DNA of 64,000 nucleotides from DATKDF01 sp963752045 (GTDB lineage: Bacteria; Acidobacteriota; Vicinamibacteria; Vicinamibacterales; SCN-69-37): contig CAVVWN010000012.1 of assembly GCA_963752045.1 (NCBI GenBank), positions 1-64,000 on the forward strand, read 5' to 3'. The notes under the pieces were generated by a model. That model did no database searches. It was given only the letters and a program-made list of their open reading frames with translations, and had not been told where the DNA came from. A program made the position numbers and the translations under genes. This document shows positions 9,495 through 17,501 of the stretch, piece after piece (positions within the stretch are counted from its first letter, which is position 1; every line of letters begins with the position of its first letter).

Positions 9495-9847
9495 GGTGGA
9501 GGCGGCGGGAGTCGAACCCGCGTCCGAAAGGCCTGTCGTCGCGGAACTCTACATGCGTGTTCGCTCTTTATGATTCGCAACCGGAGTCGAAGAGCGACAG
9601 AAAGAACCGGTCACTAGTCCGAGTTGTCTCGCTGGCACGCTTCGGACGCACGTACCAGCCAGCCTGCTAAATGGCGTTCAGCCCCAGCCCGCAGGCTGAC
9701 CAGAGTGAACGTCGCGGGGTCTTAAGCCGCGAGTGCGAGCTGCGTGTCCGCAGTTACGTTGTTTTGCCCACCGGTTTTACGAGCGAGATGAGCAAGCTCG
9801 GCATGCATCCCACGATCCCTTGCCCCCGTCGAAGCCGTTTCGCCCCC
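9494..9847 (-). ncRNA. ssrA: Transfer-messenger RNA (tmRNA)
   Basis: 354 nt. The 5' end GGGGGCGAAACGG-TTCGACGGGG and the downstream TGCATGCCGAG are standard tmRNA signatures. The 3' end has the T-arm GCGGG-TTCGACT-CCCGC, and acceptor CGCCTCC pairs over all seven bases with GGGGGCG, followed by A and an encoded CCA. The tag frame begins at the resume codon GCG (9749-9751), after an A-rich stretch, and reads ADTQLALAA then TAA (9722-9724). The tag ends in the LAA degron recognised by ClpXP. tmRNA rescues ribosomes stalled on broken mRNAs. The 3' end is the likely integration target of the adjacent integrase. Confidence 0.95.
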
Positions 9848-9921
9848 ACACGAGGTGGACCGTCCGCCCCATTGTGACAGGCCGGCGCCCGGAGCGCAAA
9901 AAGGGGCGACAATCATCGCCG

Positions 9922-11193
9922 GTGCAGGACCAGCCGCTGACTTCCCCACCCACCGATCTCGACGTCGCCATCGTCGGGGCCGGCGCCGCCGGCCTGGCGA
10001 CGGCCATCTTCGCCCGCCGGGCCAATCCAACCCTTCGCGTGGCCGTCCTCGACGGCGCCGCCAGGCCGGGCGCGAAGATCCTCGTGAGCGGCGGCTCCCG
10101 CTGCAACGTGACGAACACCGTCGTCAGCGAAACCGACTTTTCCGGCGGACGCCCGACCATCATCCGGCACATCCTGCGCGGGTTCCCCGTCGAGGACACG
10201 ATCGCTTTCTTCCGGGAGATCGGCGTGCCGCTTCGCGAGGAAGCCGGGGGCAAGCTGTTTCCGGTGAGCAACCGCTCGCGCGACGTGCTCGAGGCCCTGC
10301 TGGCGGAGCTCAACCGGACGGGCGCCACGCTCCTCGCCGGGTACCGCGTGACGGACATTCGGCCGATCGACGGCCGCTTCGAGCTCGACACGTCGCGCGG
10401 GCTGGTACGCGCCAGCAAAGTGGTGCTCGCCACCGGCGGGAAGTCACTCCCGAAGACCGGCAGCGACGGCTGGGGGTTCGAGGCGGCACGCCGGCTGGGT
10501 CACACGATCGTGCCGACGACGCCGGCGCTCGTGCCGCTCGTGCTGGCCCCGGACGAGCCCGGCGCGATTCACAGGCGGCTCTCCGGCGTGGCGCTGCCCG
10601 CGCGAATCGACGTGCGCGTCGACGGCCTCATCACCGCGCGCATCACGGGCTCGCTCCTCTGGACCCACTTCGGCATCAGCGGCCCGGCCGCACTCGACGC
10701 CTCGCGTCACTGGCTGCGCGCCCGAATCGAGGAGCGGCCGGTATCGCTCTCGGCCAGCTTCCGGCCGGACACGACGTTCGAGGCGCTCGAGCGCGCGTGG
10801 GTGTCGCTCGCGGCCAGCCGGCCGCGTCTGACCGTGCAGTCGGCGCTGGGCTACGACATGCCCGACTCGATGGCGGCCGCCATGCTCGAGCATCTGGACG
10901 TCGCGGCCGGCATGCCGCTTGCCGACCTGAGGCGAGAAGACCGACGCCGCCTCGTCCATGCCCTCGTGGAATGGCCGTTGCCCGTCGTCGATTCCCGCGG
11001 GTACAACTTCGCCGAAGTCACGGCCGGCGGCGTGACGCTGCCGGAAATCGACCCGTCCACGATGGCCTCGCGCGTCTGTCCGGGGCTCTATCTGGTCGGC
11101 GAGATTCTGGACGCCGACGGCCGCATCGGCGGCTTCAACTTCCAGTGGGCCTGGGCGACAGGACGGGGGGCCGGGATCAAATTAGCGAATTAG
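9922..11193 (+). CDS. BaiN/YhiN (HI0933) family NAD(P)/FAD-dependent oxidoreductase
   Basis: 423 residues from GTG 9922; the frame is open upstream but that part overlaps ssrA, so the GTG just before the Rossmann fold is preferred. Family marks are the dinucleotide-binding GAGAAGLATAIFARR, the GAKILVSGGSRCNVTN motif near residue 55, KVVLATGGKSLPKTGSDGWG, the inserted flavodoxin-like domain, and the C-terminal FAD signature LYLVGEILDADGRIGGFN followed by QWAWATGRGAG. Members are soluble flavoproteins of poorly defined substrate; some reduce bile-acid intermediates, which cannot be assumed here. The stop codon TAG and last residues (LAN) come from the repeat that follows. Confidence 0.85.
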   Translation: MQDQPLTSPPTDLDVAIVGAGAAGLATAIFARRANPTLRVAVLDGAARPGAKILVSGGSRCNVTNTVVSETDFSGGRPTIIRHILRGFPVEDTIAFFREIGVPLREEAGGKLFPVSNRSRDVLEALLAELNRTGATLLAGYRVTDIRPIDGRFELDTSRGLVRASKVVLATGGKSLPKTGSDGWGFEAARRLGHTIVPTTPALVPLVLAPDEPGAIHRRLSGVALPARIDVRVDGLITARITGSLLWTHFGISGPAALDASRHWLRARIEERPVSLSASFRPDTTFEALERAWVSLAASRPRLTVQSALGYDMPDSMAAAMLEHLDVAAGMPLADLRREDRRRLVHALVEWPLPVVDSRGYNFAEVTAGGVTLPEIDPSTMASRVCPGLYLVGEILDADGRIGGFNFQWAWATGRGAGIKLAN

Positions 11194-11374
11194 TGAATTA
11201 GTGAATGAGCGAGTGAGTAGTGAATGAGTGAATGAGTGAATGAGTGAATGAGTGAATGAGCGAGTGAGCGAGTGAGTGAGCCACTCATTCGCTGATTCGC
11301 TGATTCGCTGATTCGCTCATTCGCTCATTCGCTCATTTCATTCACTAATTCACTAATTCACCAATTCGCTAATT
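11180..11374. repeat. Long imperfect inverted repeat made of GTGAATGA-like tandem units between convergent genes
   Basis: The left half is a tandem array of eight-base units (TGAATTAG, then GAGTGAAT and GAGCGAGT variants); the right half is its inverse (ATTCGCTG, CATTCGCT, then AATTCACT). The outer ends AATTAGCGAATT and AATTCGCTAATT match exactly in inverted order. Folded, this gives an imperfect stem of roughly 90 bp per arm. The units contain TAG, TAA and TGA in several frames, and the stop codons of both convergent neighbours (11191-11193 plus, 11369-11371 minus) fall inside it. It probably ends transcription and translation from both sides. Confidence 0.75.
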
Positions 11375-11908
11375 CCCCTTGCGCCAGACCGCGACGGTCA
11401 GGTTGTTGCCGCCTTCGTCCTTCGTCGTGAGCGTGAGCACGTCGCCTTCCACCTGCCAGTGGCGCGGACGGTTGCTGGCGAGCAGGCCGGCGTCGGCGCC
11501 GATCGGGGCGCCGCCCTCGACGACGTAGGTGATCGTGCGGGCGTTCATGTCGATGACGGTCCGGCCGTTGGTCGCCAGCACGCCGTTCTCGAACGGCAGG
11601 CCGACACCACGGAGTGCCTGCGCGGTGGCGTCGTCGGTGCGGATGTCGACCGACATGTTGGAGTAGGCGTCGTAGACCAGGACTCCGGTCGCCTTGATGC
11701 TGATCGGCTCCCGTCCGGGCGGAAACGCGTCGAAGGACACGAGCGTCCAGCGTCCCTCGAGGTACTCGCGCGCCGCCGCAAGCGTGCCCGGACCGGTGTC
11801 GAGCGGTCCGGTGTAGATCGGTCTCTTGATCGGCGCCGGAGCACACCCGGCCACGAAACCGCCGACAAGGACGAGTGCGAAAGCAGGAACACGCCAAGAC
11901 CCGGACAT
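11369..11908 (-). CDS. Lipocalin-like lipoprotein, uncharacterised
   Basis: 179 residues from ATG 11906-11908, chosen because GGGGAG lies just upstream and the following residues form a signal peptide with lipobox VGGFVAGC, so the mature protein is lipid-anchored. The body has strands resembling lipocalin-like domains: GRWTLVSFDAFPPGREP, GVLVYDAYSNMSVDIR, and a C-terminal HWQVEGDVLTLTTKDEGG. No enzyme motif is seen. It converges with the flavoprotein gene across the inverted repeat. The last codons (GN, TAG) belong to the repeat. Confidence 0.6.
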   Translation of the reverse strand: MSGSWRVPAFALVLVGGFVAGCAPAPIKRPIYTGPLDTGPGTLAAAREYLEGRWTLVSFDAFPPGREPISIKATGVLVYDAYSNMSVDIRTDDATAQALRGVGLPFENGVLATNGRTVIDMNARTITYVVEGGAPIGADAGLLASNRPRHWQVEGDVLTLTTKDEGGNNLTVAVWRKGN

Positions 11909-11996
11909 CACGAACTCCCCTTCAAGGCTGCGCCGGCAGGCGGCCAACCTCAGGATTATGCCACACCCCTCCAGCGCGCCGGCCGGCCGGATTCAC

Positions 11997-12002
11997 TACA
12001 AT
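11997..12002 (+). promoter_or_regulatory. Probable -10 element TACAAT
   Basis: TACAAT lies 35 nt upstream of the ATG of the DUF4136 gene. No good -35 hexamer is visible in the very GC-rich upstream sequence. Confidence 0.35.
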
Positions 12003-12037
12003 GGAGGCCAACTGTTGGAGTGCGAGGAGTCGATGAC

Positions 12038-12619
12038 ATGCCGAAGATGCTGACGCTGGTCCTTGCCGCCACGATTGCGCTGACGACCGCCCTCGTGGCC
12101 GCCGACGTGAAGGTCAAGACGGCCGTCGACAAGGAGTTCAACTTCAAGGGGCTCTCCACCTACGCCTGGCACCCCGAGGGGATCGGCGACGTCAAGGTCC
12201 TCCAGAACACGAAGGACGACGCGGCCGACCTCAAGGCCCGGTTCGAGCCCATCTTCGTCGAGTCGCTGACGCGCGGCCTCGCCGGCCGGAACCTGACCCT
12301 CATCACGGACGGGTCGCCGGATCTCTACGTAAACTACTACCTGCTCATCGGGCCGGGATCGTCGAGCCAGAACATGGCGATGTTCCTGCCGCCGATCAGC
12401 TACTGGGGCCTGCCGTCGTTCGTGCCGGCCACGACGTCGCTCCAGATCTACGAGCAGGGCTCGCTCGTCATCGACGTCTCGTCGGTCAAGCAGGGCTCGA
12501 TCGTCTGGCGCGGCCTGGCGGTCGCGGAAGTCGATCGAGGCCGAACCGAGGAGGAGCGAGCCGAGCGGATTCGCGACGGCATCGCGTCGCTCATGAAGAA
12601 GTTTCCGTCGACGAAATAG
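12038..12619 (+). CDS. DUF4136 domain-containing exported protein
   Basis: 193 residues from ATG 12038, preceded by GAGGAG. An N-terminal signal peptide ends around LVAAD. The body matches the DUF4136 pattern: an early FKGLSTYAWHPEG, a central LYVNYYLLIG, and a late GSLVIDVSS..IVWRGLAVAEVD followed by a short charged helix IRDGIASLMKKFP. Members are periplasmic or lipid-linked proteins of unknown function; this one lacks an obvious lipobox cysteine. It is followed after 38 nt by the MscS gene on the same strand, which has its own possible -10 box. Confidence 0.75.
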   Translation: MPKMLTLVLAATIALTTALVAADVKVKTAVDKEFNFKGLSTYAWHPEGIGDVKVLQNTKDDAADLKARFEPIFVESLTRGLAGRNLTLITDGSPDLYVNYYLLIGPGSSSQNMAMFLPPISYWGLPSFVPATTSLQIYEQGSLVIDVSSVKQGSIVWRGLAVAEVDRGRTEEERAERIRDGIASLMKKFPSTK

Positions 12620-12635
12620 CCCCACCTCCTCGACC

Positions 12636-12641
12636 TAGAAT
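12636..12641 (+). promoter_or_regulatory. Probable -10 element TAGAAT
   Basis: TAGAAT lies 16 nt before the GTG start of the MscS-type channel gene. No clear -35 element is seen. Confidence 0.35.
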
Positions 12642-12657
12642 GTCCCTCAAGTGAAGG

Positions 12658-14376
12658 GTGAATATCGTGCACGCTGAGAGACGCATCCTTCGCAGCCTGG
12701 TTGCCGCGCTGGCGCTCGCCATCCTGCTGCCCGGTCTGGCCCTGGCGCATGCCGACCAGGACGTCCAGCAACCCGCGGCGCCTCCGCCGCAAGTCACGCC
12801 GGCACGCGAGCCGGTGCCGGTGCGCATCGGCCGCGACACCGTGATCTTCATTCCCGTCGGGCTCGGCGGGTTCACGGCGGAGCAGCGGGCGGCCGGCATC
12901 GAGGAGACCCTTTCGCAGGTCATCGCCGACGAGGCGGTGGCCGGCCTGCCCGTCAGAATCGAAGAGGTCGACAACACGACGCAGCTCTTCATCGGCGAGT
13001 ATCGGATTGCCACCGTGACCGAACCGGACGCGCAGGCCATCGGCGTGGCGCGCGGCCTCATCGCCGCCGAGTGGGCGAGGTTCATCCAGACGGCAATCGC
13101 CGCCGAGCGCGAACGCTATTCCCCCGAAGCCCTGGTCCGGGGCGGGATCGCGGCAGGCATTGCGACCCTCATCCTCTTAGCGTCGATCTGGGGTTGGCGC
13201 CGGGGCAGTCGACTCGCCCGCGCCGGCATGCGACGCGTGCTCCGTCACAACCTGGAACGCTTCAAGGCGCACCACATCGACCTCAAGTCGGTTCGCACGA
13301 TTCAGCTGCTCGGCGAGCAGACGATCACGGTCGTCAGCCTCTTCGTTCTGCTGCTTCTCATCGACATATATCTTACGTTCTCGCTCGGCCAGTTCCCCTG
13401 GACGCGTGGTGTGGCGACGCAGTTGCTGGACATGCTCCTGAACCCGGTGTCCCTGGGCGTCGAGGCCCTCGTCGACTACCTGCCGAGTGCGTTCTTCCTC
13501 GTGTTCATCTCGTTCGTCACGCTCTACGCGGTCCGCTTCACGAGGGTGTTCTTCGACGCCGTTCACGACGGCCGGATCACGCTTGCGTCATTCCCGGCCG
13601 ACTGGGCCGACCCGACGTTCAAGAGCGTCCGCATCGTGATCGTCGCGTTCGCCCTGGTCGTGGCCTTCCCGTACCTGCCAGGCTCCAGCTCACCGGCCTT
13701 CACCGGTGTCTCCGTGTTCGCCGGCGTCCTGCTCTCGCTCGCCTCCTCGTCCTCGCTGTCGAACATGATTGCTGGGCTCGTGCTGACGTACGCGAACGCC
13801 TACAAGGTTGGCGACCGCGTGCAGGTCGGCGGAACGATCGGAGCCGTCGTGGAGCGTGGACTGCTGGCGACGCGCGTGCGAACGATCAAGAACGAGGAGG
13901 TCGTCGTGCCCAACAGCGTGGTGCTGGGGGGCCAGATCATCAACTACTCCGCCATCGTGGAAAAGCAGGGCCTGATCCTCCACACGAGCGTGACCATCGG
14001 CTACGACGCGCCGTGGCGGCAGATTCATGAGCTCCTGCTGGCCGCCGGGCGGGCCACCGAAGGCGTCGCCGACACGCCAGAACCGTTCGTGCTGCAGACG
14101 GGCCTCGAGGACTTCTACGTGACGTATCAGCTCAACGTCTACGTCAAGGAGGCCCAGGGCATCCCGCGCATCTACTCGGACCTGCACGCGAACATTCAGG
14201 ACGCGTTCAACGAAGCCGGCGTGGAGATCATGTCGCCGCACTACTCGACGCTCCGCGACGGCAACACGATTGCCATCCCCGAAGCGAACCGCCCGAAGGG
14301 CTACGAAGCGCCGCCGTTCAAGATCGCCGGGCGCCTGGAGGGGTCGGGCACGAAGGGCGACCGGGGCGGCGCCTAG
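12658..14376 (+). CDS. MscS-family mechanosensitive channel
   Basis: 572 residues from GTG 12658 (a second GTG follows at 12667). There is an N-terminal signal peptide (residues 1-31), then a periplasmic domain to about 155. Several transmembrane helices lie at about 162-182, 222-245, 272-300 and 330-375, with the last, Gly/Ala/Ser-rich pore helix at SVFAGVLLSLASSSSLSNMIAG. The MscS beta domain follows (YKVGDRVQVGGTIGAVVERG, VPNSVVLGGQIINYS), then the cytoplasmic alpha/beta domain to about 550. Such channels open under membrane tension and release osmolytes. The stop overlaps that of the convergent amidohydrolase gene by 4 nt. Confidence 0.85.
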   Translation: MNIVHAERRILRSLVAALALAILLPGLALAHADQDVQQPAAPPPQVTPAREPVPVRIGRDTVIFIPVGLGGFTAEQRAAGIEETLSQVIADEAVAGLPVRIEEVDNTTQLFIGEYRIATVTEPDAQAIGVARGLIAAEWARFIQTAIAAERERYSPEALVRGGIAAGIATLILLASIWGWRRGSRLARAGMRRVLRHNLERFKAHHIDLKSVRTIQLLGEQTITVVSLFVLLLLIDIYLTFSLGQFPWTRGVATQLLDMLLNPVSLGVEALVDYLPSAFFLVFISFVTLYAVRFTRVFFDAVHDGRITLASFPADWADPTFKSVRIVIVAFALVVAFPYLPGSSSPAFTGVSVFAGVLLSLASSSSLSNMIAGLVLTYANAYKVGDRVQVGGTIGAVVERGLLATRVRTIKNEEVVVPNSVVLGGQIINYSAIVEKQGLILHTSVTIGYDAPWRQIHELLLAAGRATEGVADTPEPFVLQTGLEDFYVTYQLNVYVKEAQGIPRIYSDLHANIQDAFNEAGVEIMSPHYSTLRDGNTIAIPEANRPKGYEAPPFKIAGRLEGSGTKGDRGGA

Positions 14377-16133
14377 CGGCCGGGCGCGGCCTGGTAGACA
14401 ACGCGCCCGGCAACGAGCGTGAGCTGACAGCTCAGGTACTGCAGGTCGTCGCCGGGTATCGCGTACGGATTCCGGTCCCAGACGGCGATGTCGGCATCCT
14501 TGCCGACCTCGAGCGAGCCGATACGGTCTTCGAGGAAGAGCTGCCGCGCCGCCCAGATCGTGTAGGAGCGGAGGGCCGTGCGGATGTCGACGGCCTCGGC
14601 CGTGCCGAAGGCGGTCTCGCCGTAGGTGCCCCGCAGCGTCTTCCGCGTGACCGACGACCACAGGCCGTAGCGGGCCGGAAACGGCGTCACGCTGTAGTCG
14701 GAGCCGCCCGCCCAGAGGACGCCCTTCTGCACGTACGTCCGAAACGGCATGAGCCGGGCCGACCGGGCCGGGCCGAAGTTGCCGGCGTAGGTGTCGCCAA
14801 TCCACCACATGAACGGCGCCTGCGCTTCCGGGTACACCGCGTCGTACGTCTTCTGCAGCTCGGCCATCACGTCGATGGCGTGATCGGTCGGGATGTTCGC
14901 ATGGATGATCGAGTGGCGAAGTCCGCGGGTGGCCTTCGCGCGCAGGACGTCAGCGTACGTGTCCACGACCCAGTCGATGGCACGATCGCCGACGGCGTGC
15001 GTGCCGACGTGAATGCCCGCGTCGTGGAGCCGCCGCACCTGCTCGCGGTACACGTCGGGGTCGGTCGTCGGGTACCCGGTGTTGCCGGCTTCGGTCTTCG
15101 TCGACTCGATGTTCCAGTCGCCGTGCATCCAGCCGGTGCGCGCGCCGCCGCTCCCGTCCATGTAGAGCTTCACGCCCCCTGAGGCCAGCATGCCGTCGCC
15201 AAGCGTGGCCGGCAGCCGAGGGTGGGCGGCCATCTGGCCGATCGTCTGGTCGACGGACTCGACCGTGCGGCCGCCGCGCCAGAGCGCGAACATCCGCACG
15301 GTGAGCGTGCCGTTCGCGAGCATCTGCTGGTACGTCTCGAAGCGGCCGGCGTTGACACCCGGGTCTTTCACCGCCGTCATGCCTTCGCGATTGAAGTTGG
15401 CGAACGTCACGGCCAGCCCGGCGGCCGCATCGGCTCCCCGGCCTCGACCGCGGCCGCCGCCCTGCCCGCCCGACATGGCGCGCGTGACGAGGCCCGTCGC
15501 CGATTCCTTCATCAGCCCCGTTGGCGTGCCATCGGCGTCGCGCTCGATGGTGCCGGCCGGCGGATCGGGCGTCTCGCGCGTGACGCCGGCCAGCCTGAGC
15601 GCGAGACTGTTGCCGACGCCATAGTGCCCGGTCGTGTGCGTGAGCCACACGGGATTCTCTGGTGAAACCGCGTCGAGGTCGGACGCGCGCAGGAACCGGC
15701 CTTCGGCCAGCTTCCCCTCGTCCCAGCCGCGGCCACGAACCCACTCGCCCTTGCCGTGCGAGGCGACCTCGGCGCGGAGGCGCTCCTGAAGGTCCGCAAT
15801 CGTGCGAATGTCCGGATCGCTCAGGTCGAGCTGGTCCGACGGGGGCGACACGTGCAGGTGGGTGTCGATGAGGCCGGGCGTGGCCGTGCGGCCGGCGAGG
15901 TCGATTACCGTCGTGCGCTCGCCGGCCAGGCGCCTGACGGCAGCCGTCGTCCCGACGGCCACGATGCGGCCCCCGCGGACGGCCAGCGCCTCGGCCACGG
16001 TGTCACGGGCGTCGACGGTGAGGACCGTGCCGTTGACGAGCACGAGATCGGCCGGTTCCGGCTGGCCGGCAACCGTCCAGACGGCTGCGGTCGCGACGAG
16101 AAGAGAGGTGACGGACGTGAGCGATCGGCGCAT
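14373..16133 (-). CDS. Exported amidohydrolase, family 3 (YtcJ-like)
   Basis: 586 residues with an N-terminal signal peptide ending near VAGQ. Family marks are LVNGTVLTVDARD at the start of the composite beta-sandwich, the metal-binding GLIDTHLHVS, a central HAVGDRAIDWVVDTY, and the C-terminal GSDYSVTPF and LEVGKDADIAVWDRNP typical of amidohydrolase_3. The family hydrolyses amide or related C-N bonds with one or two metal ions; the substrate cannot be told. A Gly/Arg-rich insert near residue 225 (GGQGGGRGRGRG) is unusual and probably a loop. The export signal suggests action outside the cytoplasm. Confidence 0.8.
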   Translation of the reverse strand: MRRSLTSVTSLLVATAAVWTVAGQPEPADLVLVNGTVLTVDARDTVAEALAVRGGRIVAVGTTAAVRRLAGERTTVIDLAGRTATPGLIDTHLHVSPPSDQLDLSDPDIRTIADLQERLRAEVASHGKGEWVRGRGWDEGKLAEGRFLRASDLDAVSPENPVWLTHTTGHYGVGNSLALRLAGVTRETPDPPAGTIERDADGTPTGLMKESATGLVTRAMSGGQGGGRGRGRGADAAAGLAVTFANFNREGMTAVKDPGVNAGRFETYQQMLANGTLTVRMFALWRGGRTVESVDQTIGQMAAHPRLPATLGDGMLASGGVKLYMDGSGGARTGWMHGDWNIESTKTEAGNTGYPTTDPDVYREQVRRLHDAGIHVGTHAVGDRAIDWVVDTYADVLRAKATRGLRHSIIHANIPTDHAIDVMAELQKTYDAVYPEAQAPFMWWIGDTYAGNFGPARSARLMPFRTYVQKGVLWAGGSDYSVTPFPARYGLWSSVTRKTLRGTYGETAFGTAEAVDIRTALRSYTIWAARQLFLEDRIGSLEVGKDADIAVWDRNPYAIPGDDLQYLSCQLTLVAGRVVYQAAPGR

Positions 16134-16145
16134 GGTGCCGACATT

Positions 16146-16176
16146 CTAGCGCTGGGCGCTAGGCTCTAGGCGCTAG
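16146..16176. repeat. Short GCGCTAG-type repeat at a gene 3' end
   Basis: CTAGCGCTGGGCGCTAGG followed by CTCTAGGCGCTAG forms a small self-complementary tandem of the unit GGCGCTAG. It supplies the stop codon of the TolC-type gene (CTA on this strand at 16173-16175) and lies just upstream of the amidohydrolase start. Confidence 0.5.
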
Positions 16177-17462
16177 TTATGGTGAGGCGCTGGCGACCAG
16201 CCCGGGAACCGTCCGAGGGCGACGAGCAGGCGCAGGCGCGCGCGCTGGAGGGCGTTTTCGGCGATGGCGGCGAGCGTCTCGCGGTCGCGGGCCGACCGCT
16301 GCGCGTCGATGAGCTCGATGTTCGTCGTCGCGCCCACCTCGAACACCGTGCCGGTAATCGTGAGTACTTCATTGGCCTCGCGCGCCGCCTGCTGCGAGTA
16401 CTCGAGGGCGCGCGACAGGTATCCGACCGACGCCTGGGCCTCGCGGACCTCGGCGCGGGCGCGAATCTCGAGCTCGGTCAGCTCGACCTTCGTGGTGTCG
16501 AGGACAATCTGCCGCTCCCGGGTGACGGCACGCTGCAGTCCGCCGAGGTAGATCGGCTGCGTCACCGAAAAGACGAGCCGCCAGCTTCCCGACGGCTGAA
16601 AGAAGCTCGCCGGGGCGATGTACTGCGGATTGAACGACACGGTGGCGTACGGCGAGACGTCCTTCCAGCTGTCGGCGACGACGCGCTCGGCCGCCCGGAT
16701 GATGGCGCCCTGGGTCACCAGTTCCGGACGCGCAGCCATCCAGGCCGTGTCGTCGATCGTCGCCGGCACGTCGAACGTGGGATCACCGGAGATGTCCACC
16801 GGCCCATCCTCGGCCAGGATCACGCCCAGCGCCTCCTGCGCCTGCCGCCTCATGAAGCGCGTGGCTTCGAGCCGCGCCTGCGCCACCGACAGCTCTTCGG
16901 CCGCGCGGAGCATGTTCAACCGGCTGCCGACGCCGCCCTCGAGGCGCCGGCGCGCGTAATCGAGATGCGCCTCGGCCGTCTCAATCGCGCGCTCGTCCAC
17001 CTCCACCTGCCGCTGGGCTCCGGCCACCGCCAGGTACGCTTCCGCCGCGGCCACCGCAACCTGGACGCGAACCTCATTGGTTGACGAGGTCGCCACCGTC
17101 ACCTGGTCGCGGGCCTGGGCCACCCTCGCCCAGTCCGACAGCGAGAACACGGGCATGCCGACCGTGGCCCCGATGGTGAACTGATCGCGAGGCACCACCG
17201 TGCTCTCGTCGAAGGACACGCCCGTGTTGAGCAGCGTGTTGCCCAGATTGGCGCTGATGTTCGGCAGTGTCACCGCCCTGGCCTGGTCGACGAGCGCGGC
17301 GGCCCGGTCGATCGACTTCGCCGCCCGCTCCAGCGTGGGATTTCGTTCGATGGCGCGCGCCACCGCCTCGTCGAAGGTCACCCGGACCATCGCGGGCGTC
17401 TGCGCCGCTGCGGCGGTCGCCACCGCCACCATCACCGCCCCGCACGCCAGTACCTTGCGCAT
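16173..17462 (-). CDS. TolC-family outer membrane efflux protein
   Basis: 429 residues from ATG 17460-17462, chosen because GGAGG lies six bases before it. A signal peptide is followed by two OEP repeats, each with long alpha-helical heptads: FDEAVARAIERNPTLERAAKSI near residue 30, and a second cluster after residue 220 (ELVTQGAIIRAAERVVADSWKD). The product is expected to trimerise as an outer-membrane channel joined to a periplasmic helical tunnel. It is the last gene of the MFP-RND-OMF operon on the minus strand, 40 nt after the pump gene, and supplies the exit duct. Confidence 0.85.
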   Translation of the reverse strand: MRKVLACGAVMVAVATAAAAQTPAMVRVTFDEAVARAIERNPTLERAAKSIDRAAALVDQARAVTLPNISANLGNTLLNTGVSFDESTVVPRDQFTIGATVGMPVFSLSDWARVAQARDQVTVATSSTNEVRVQVAVAAAEAYLAVAGAQRQVEVDERAIETAEAHLDYARRRLEGGVGSRLNMLRAAEELSVAQARLEATRFMRRQAQEALGVILAEDGPVDISGDPTFDVPATIDDTAWMAARPELVTQGAIIRAAERVVADSWKDVSPYATVSFNPQYIAPASFFQPSGSWRLVFSVTQPIYLGGLQRAVTRERQIVLDTTKVELTELEIRARAEVREAQASVGYLSRALEYSQQAAREANEVLTITGTVFEVGATTNIELIDAQRSARDRETLAAIAENALQRARLRLLVALGRFPGWSPAPHHN

Positions 17463-17501
17463 CACCGCCTCCATTGCCCGCTACGCACTCAACGCCGCTG
17501 C

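Noticed and set aside
9733..9921. Upstream extension of the flavoprotein gene
   Set aside because: It overlaps ssrA on the other strand and adds no conserved residues before the Rossmann motif.
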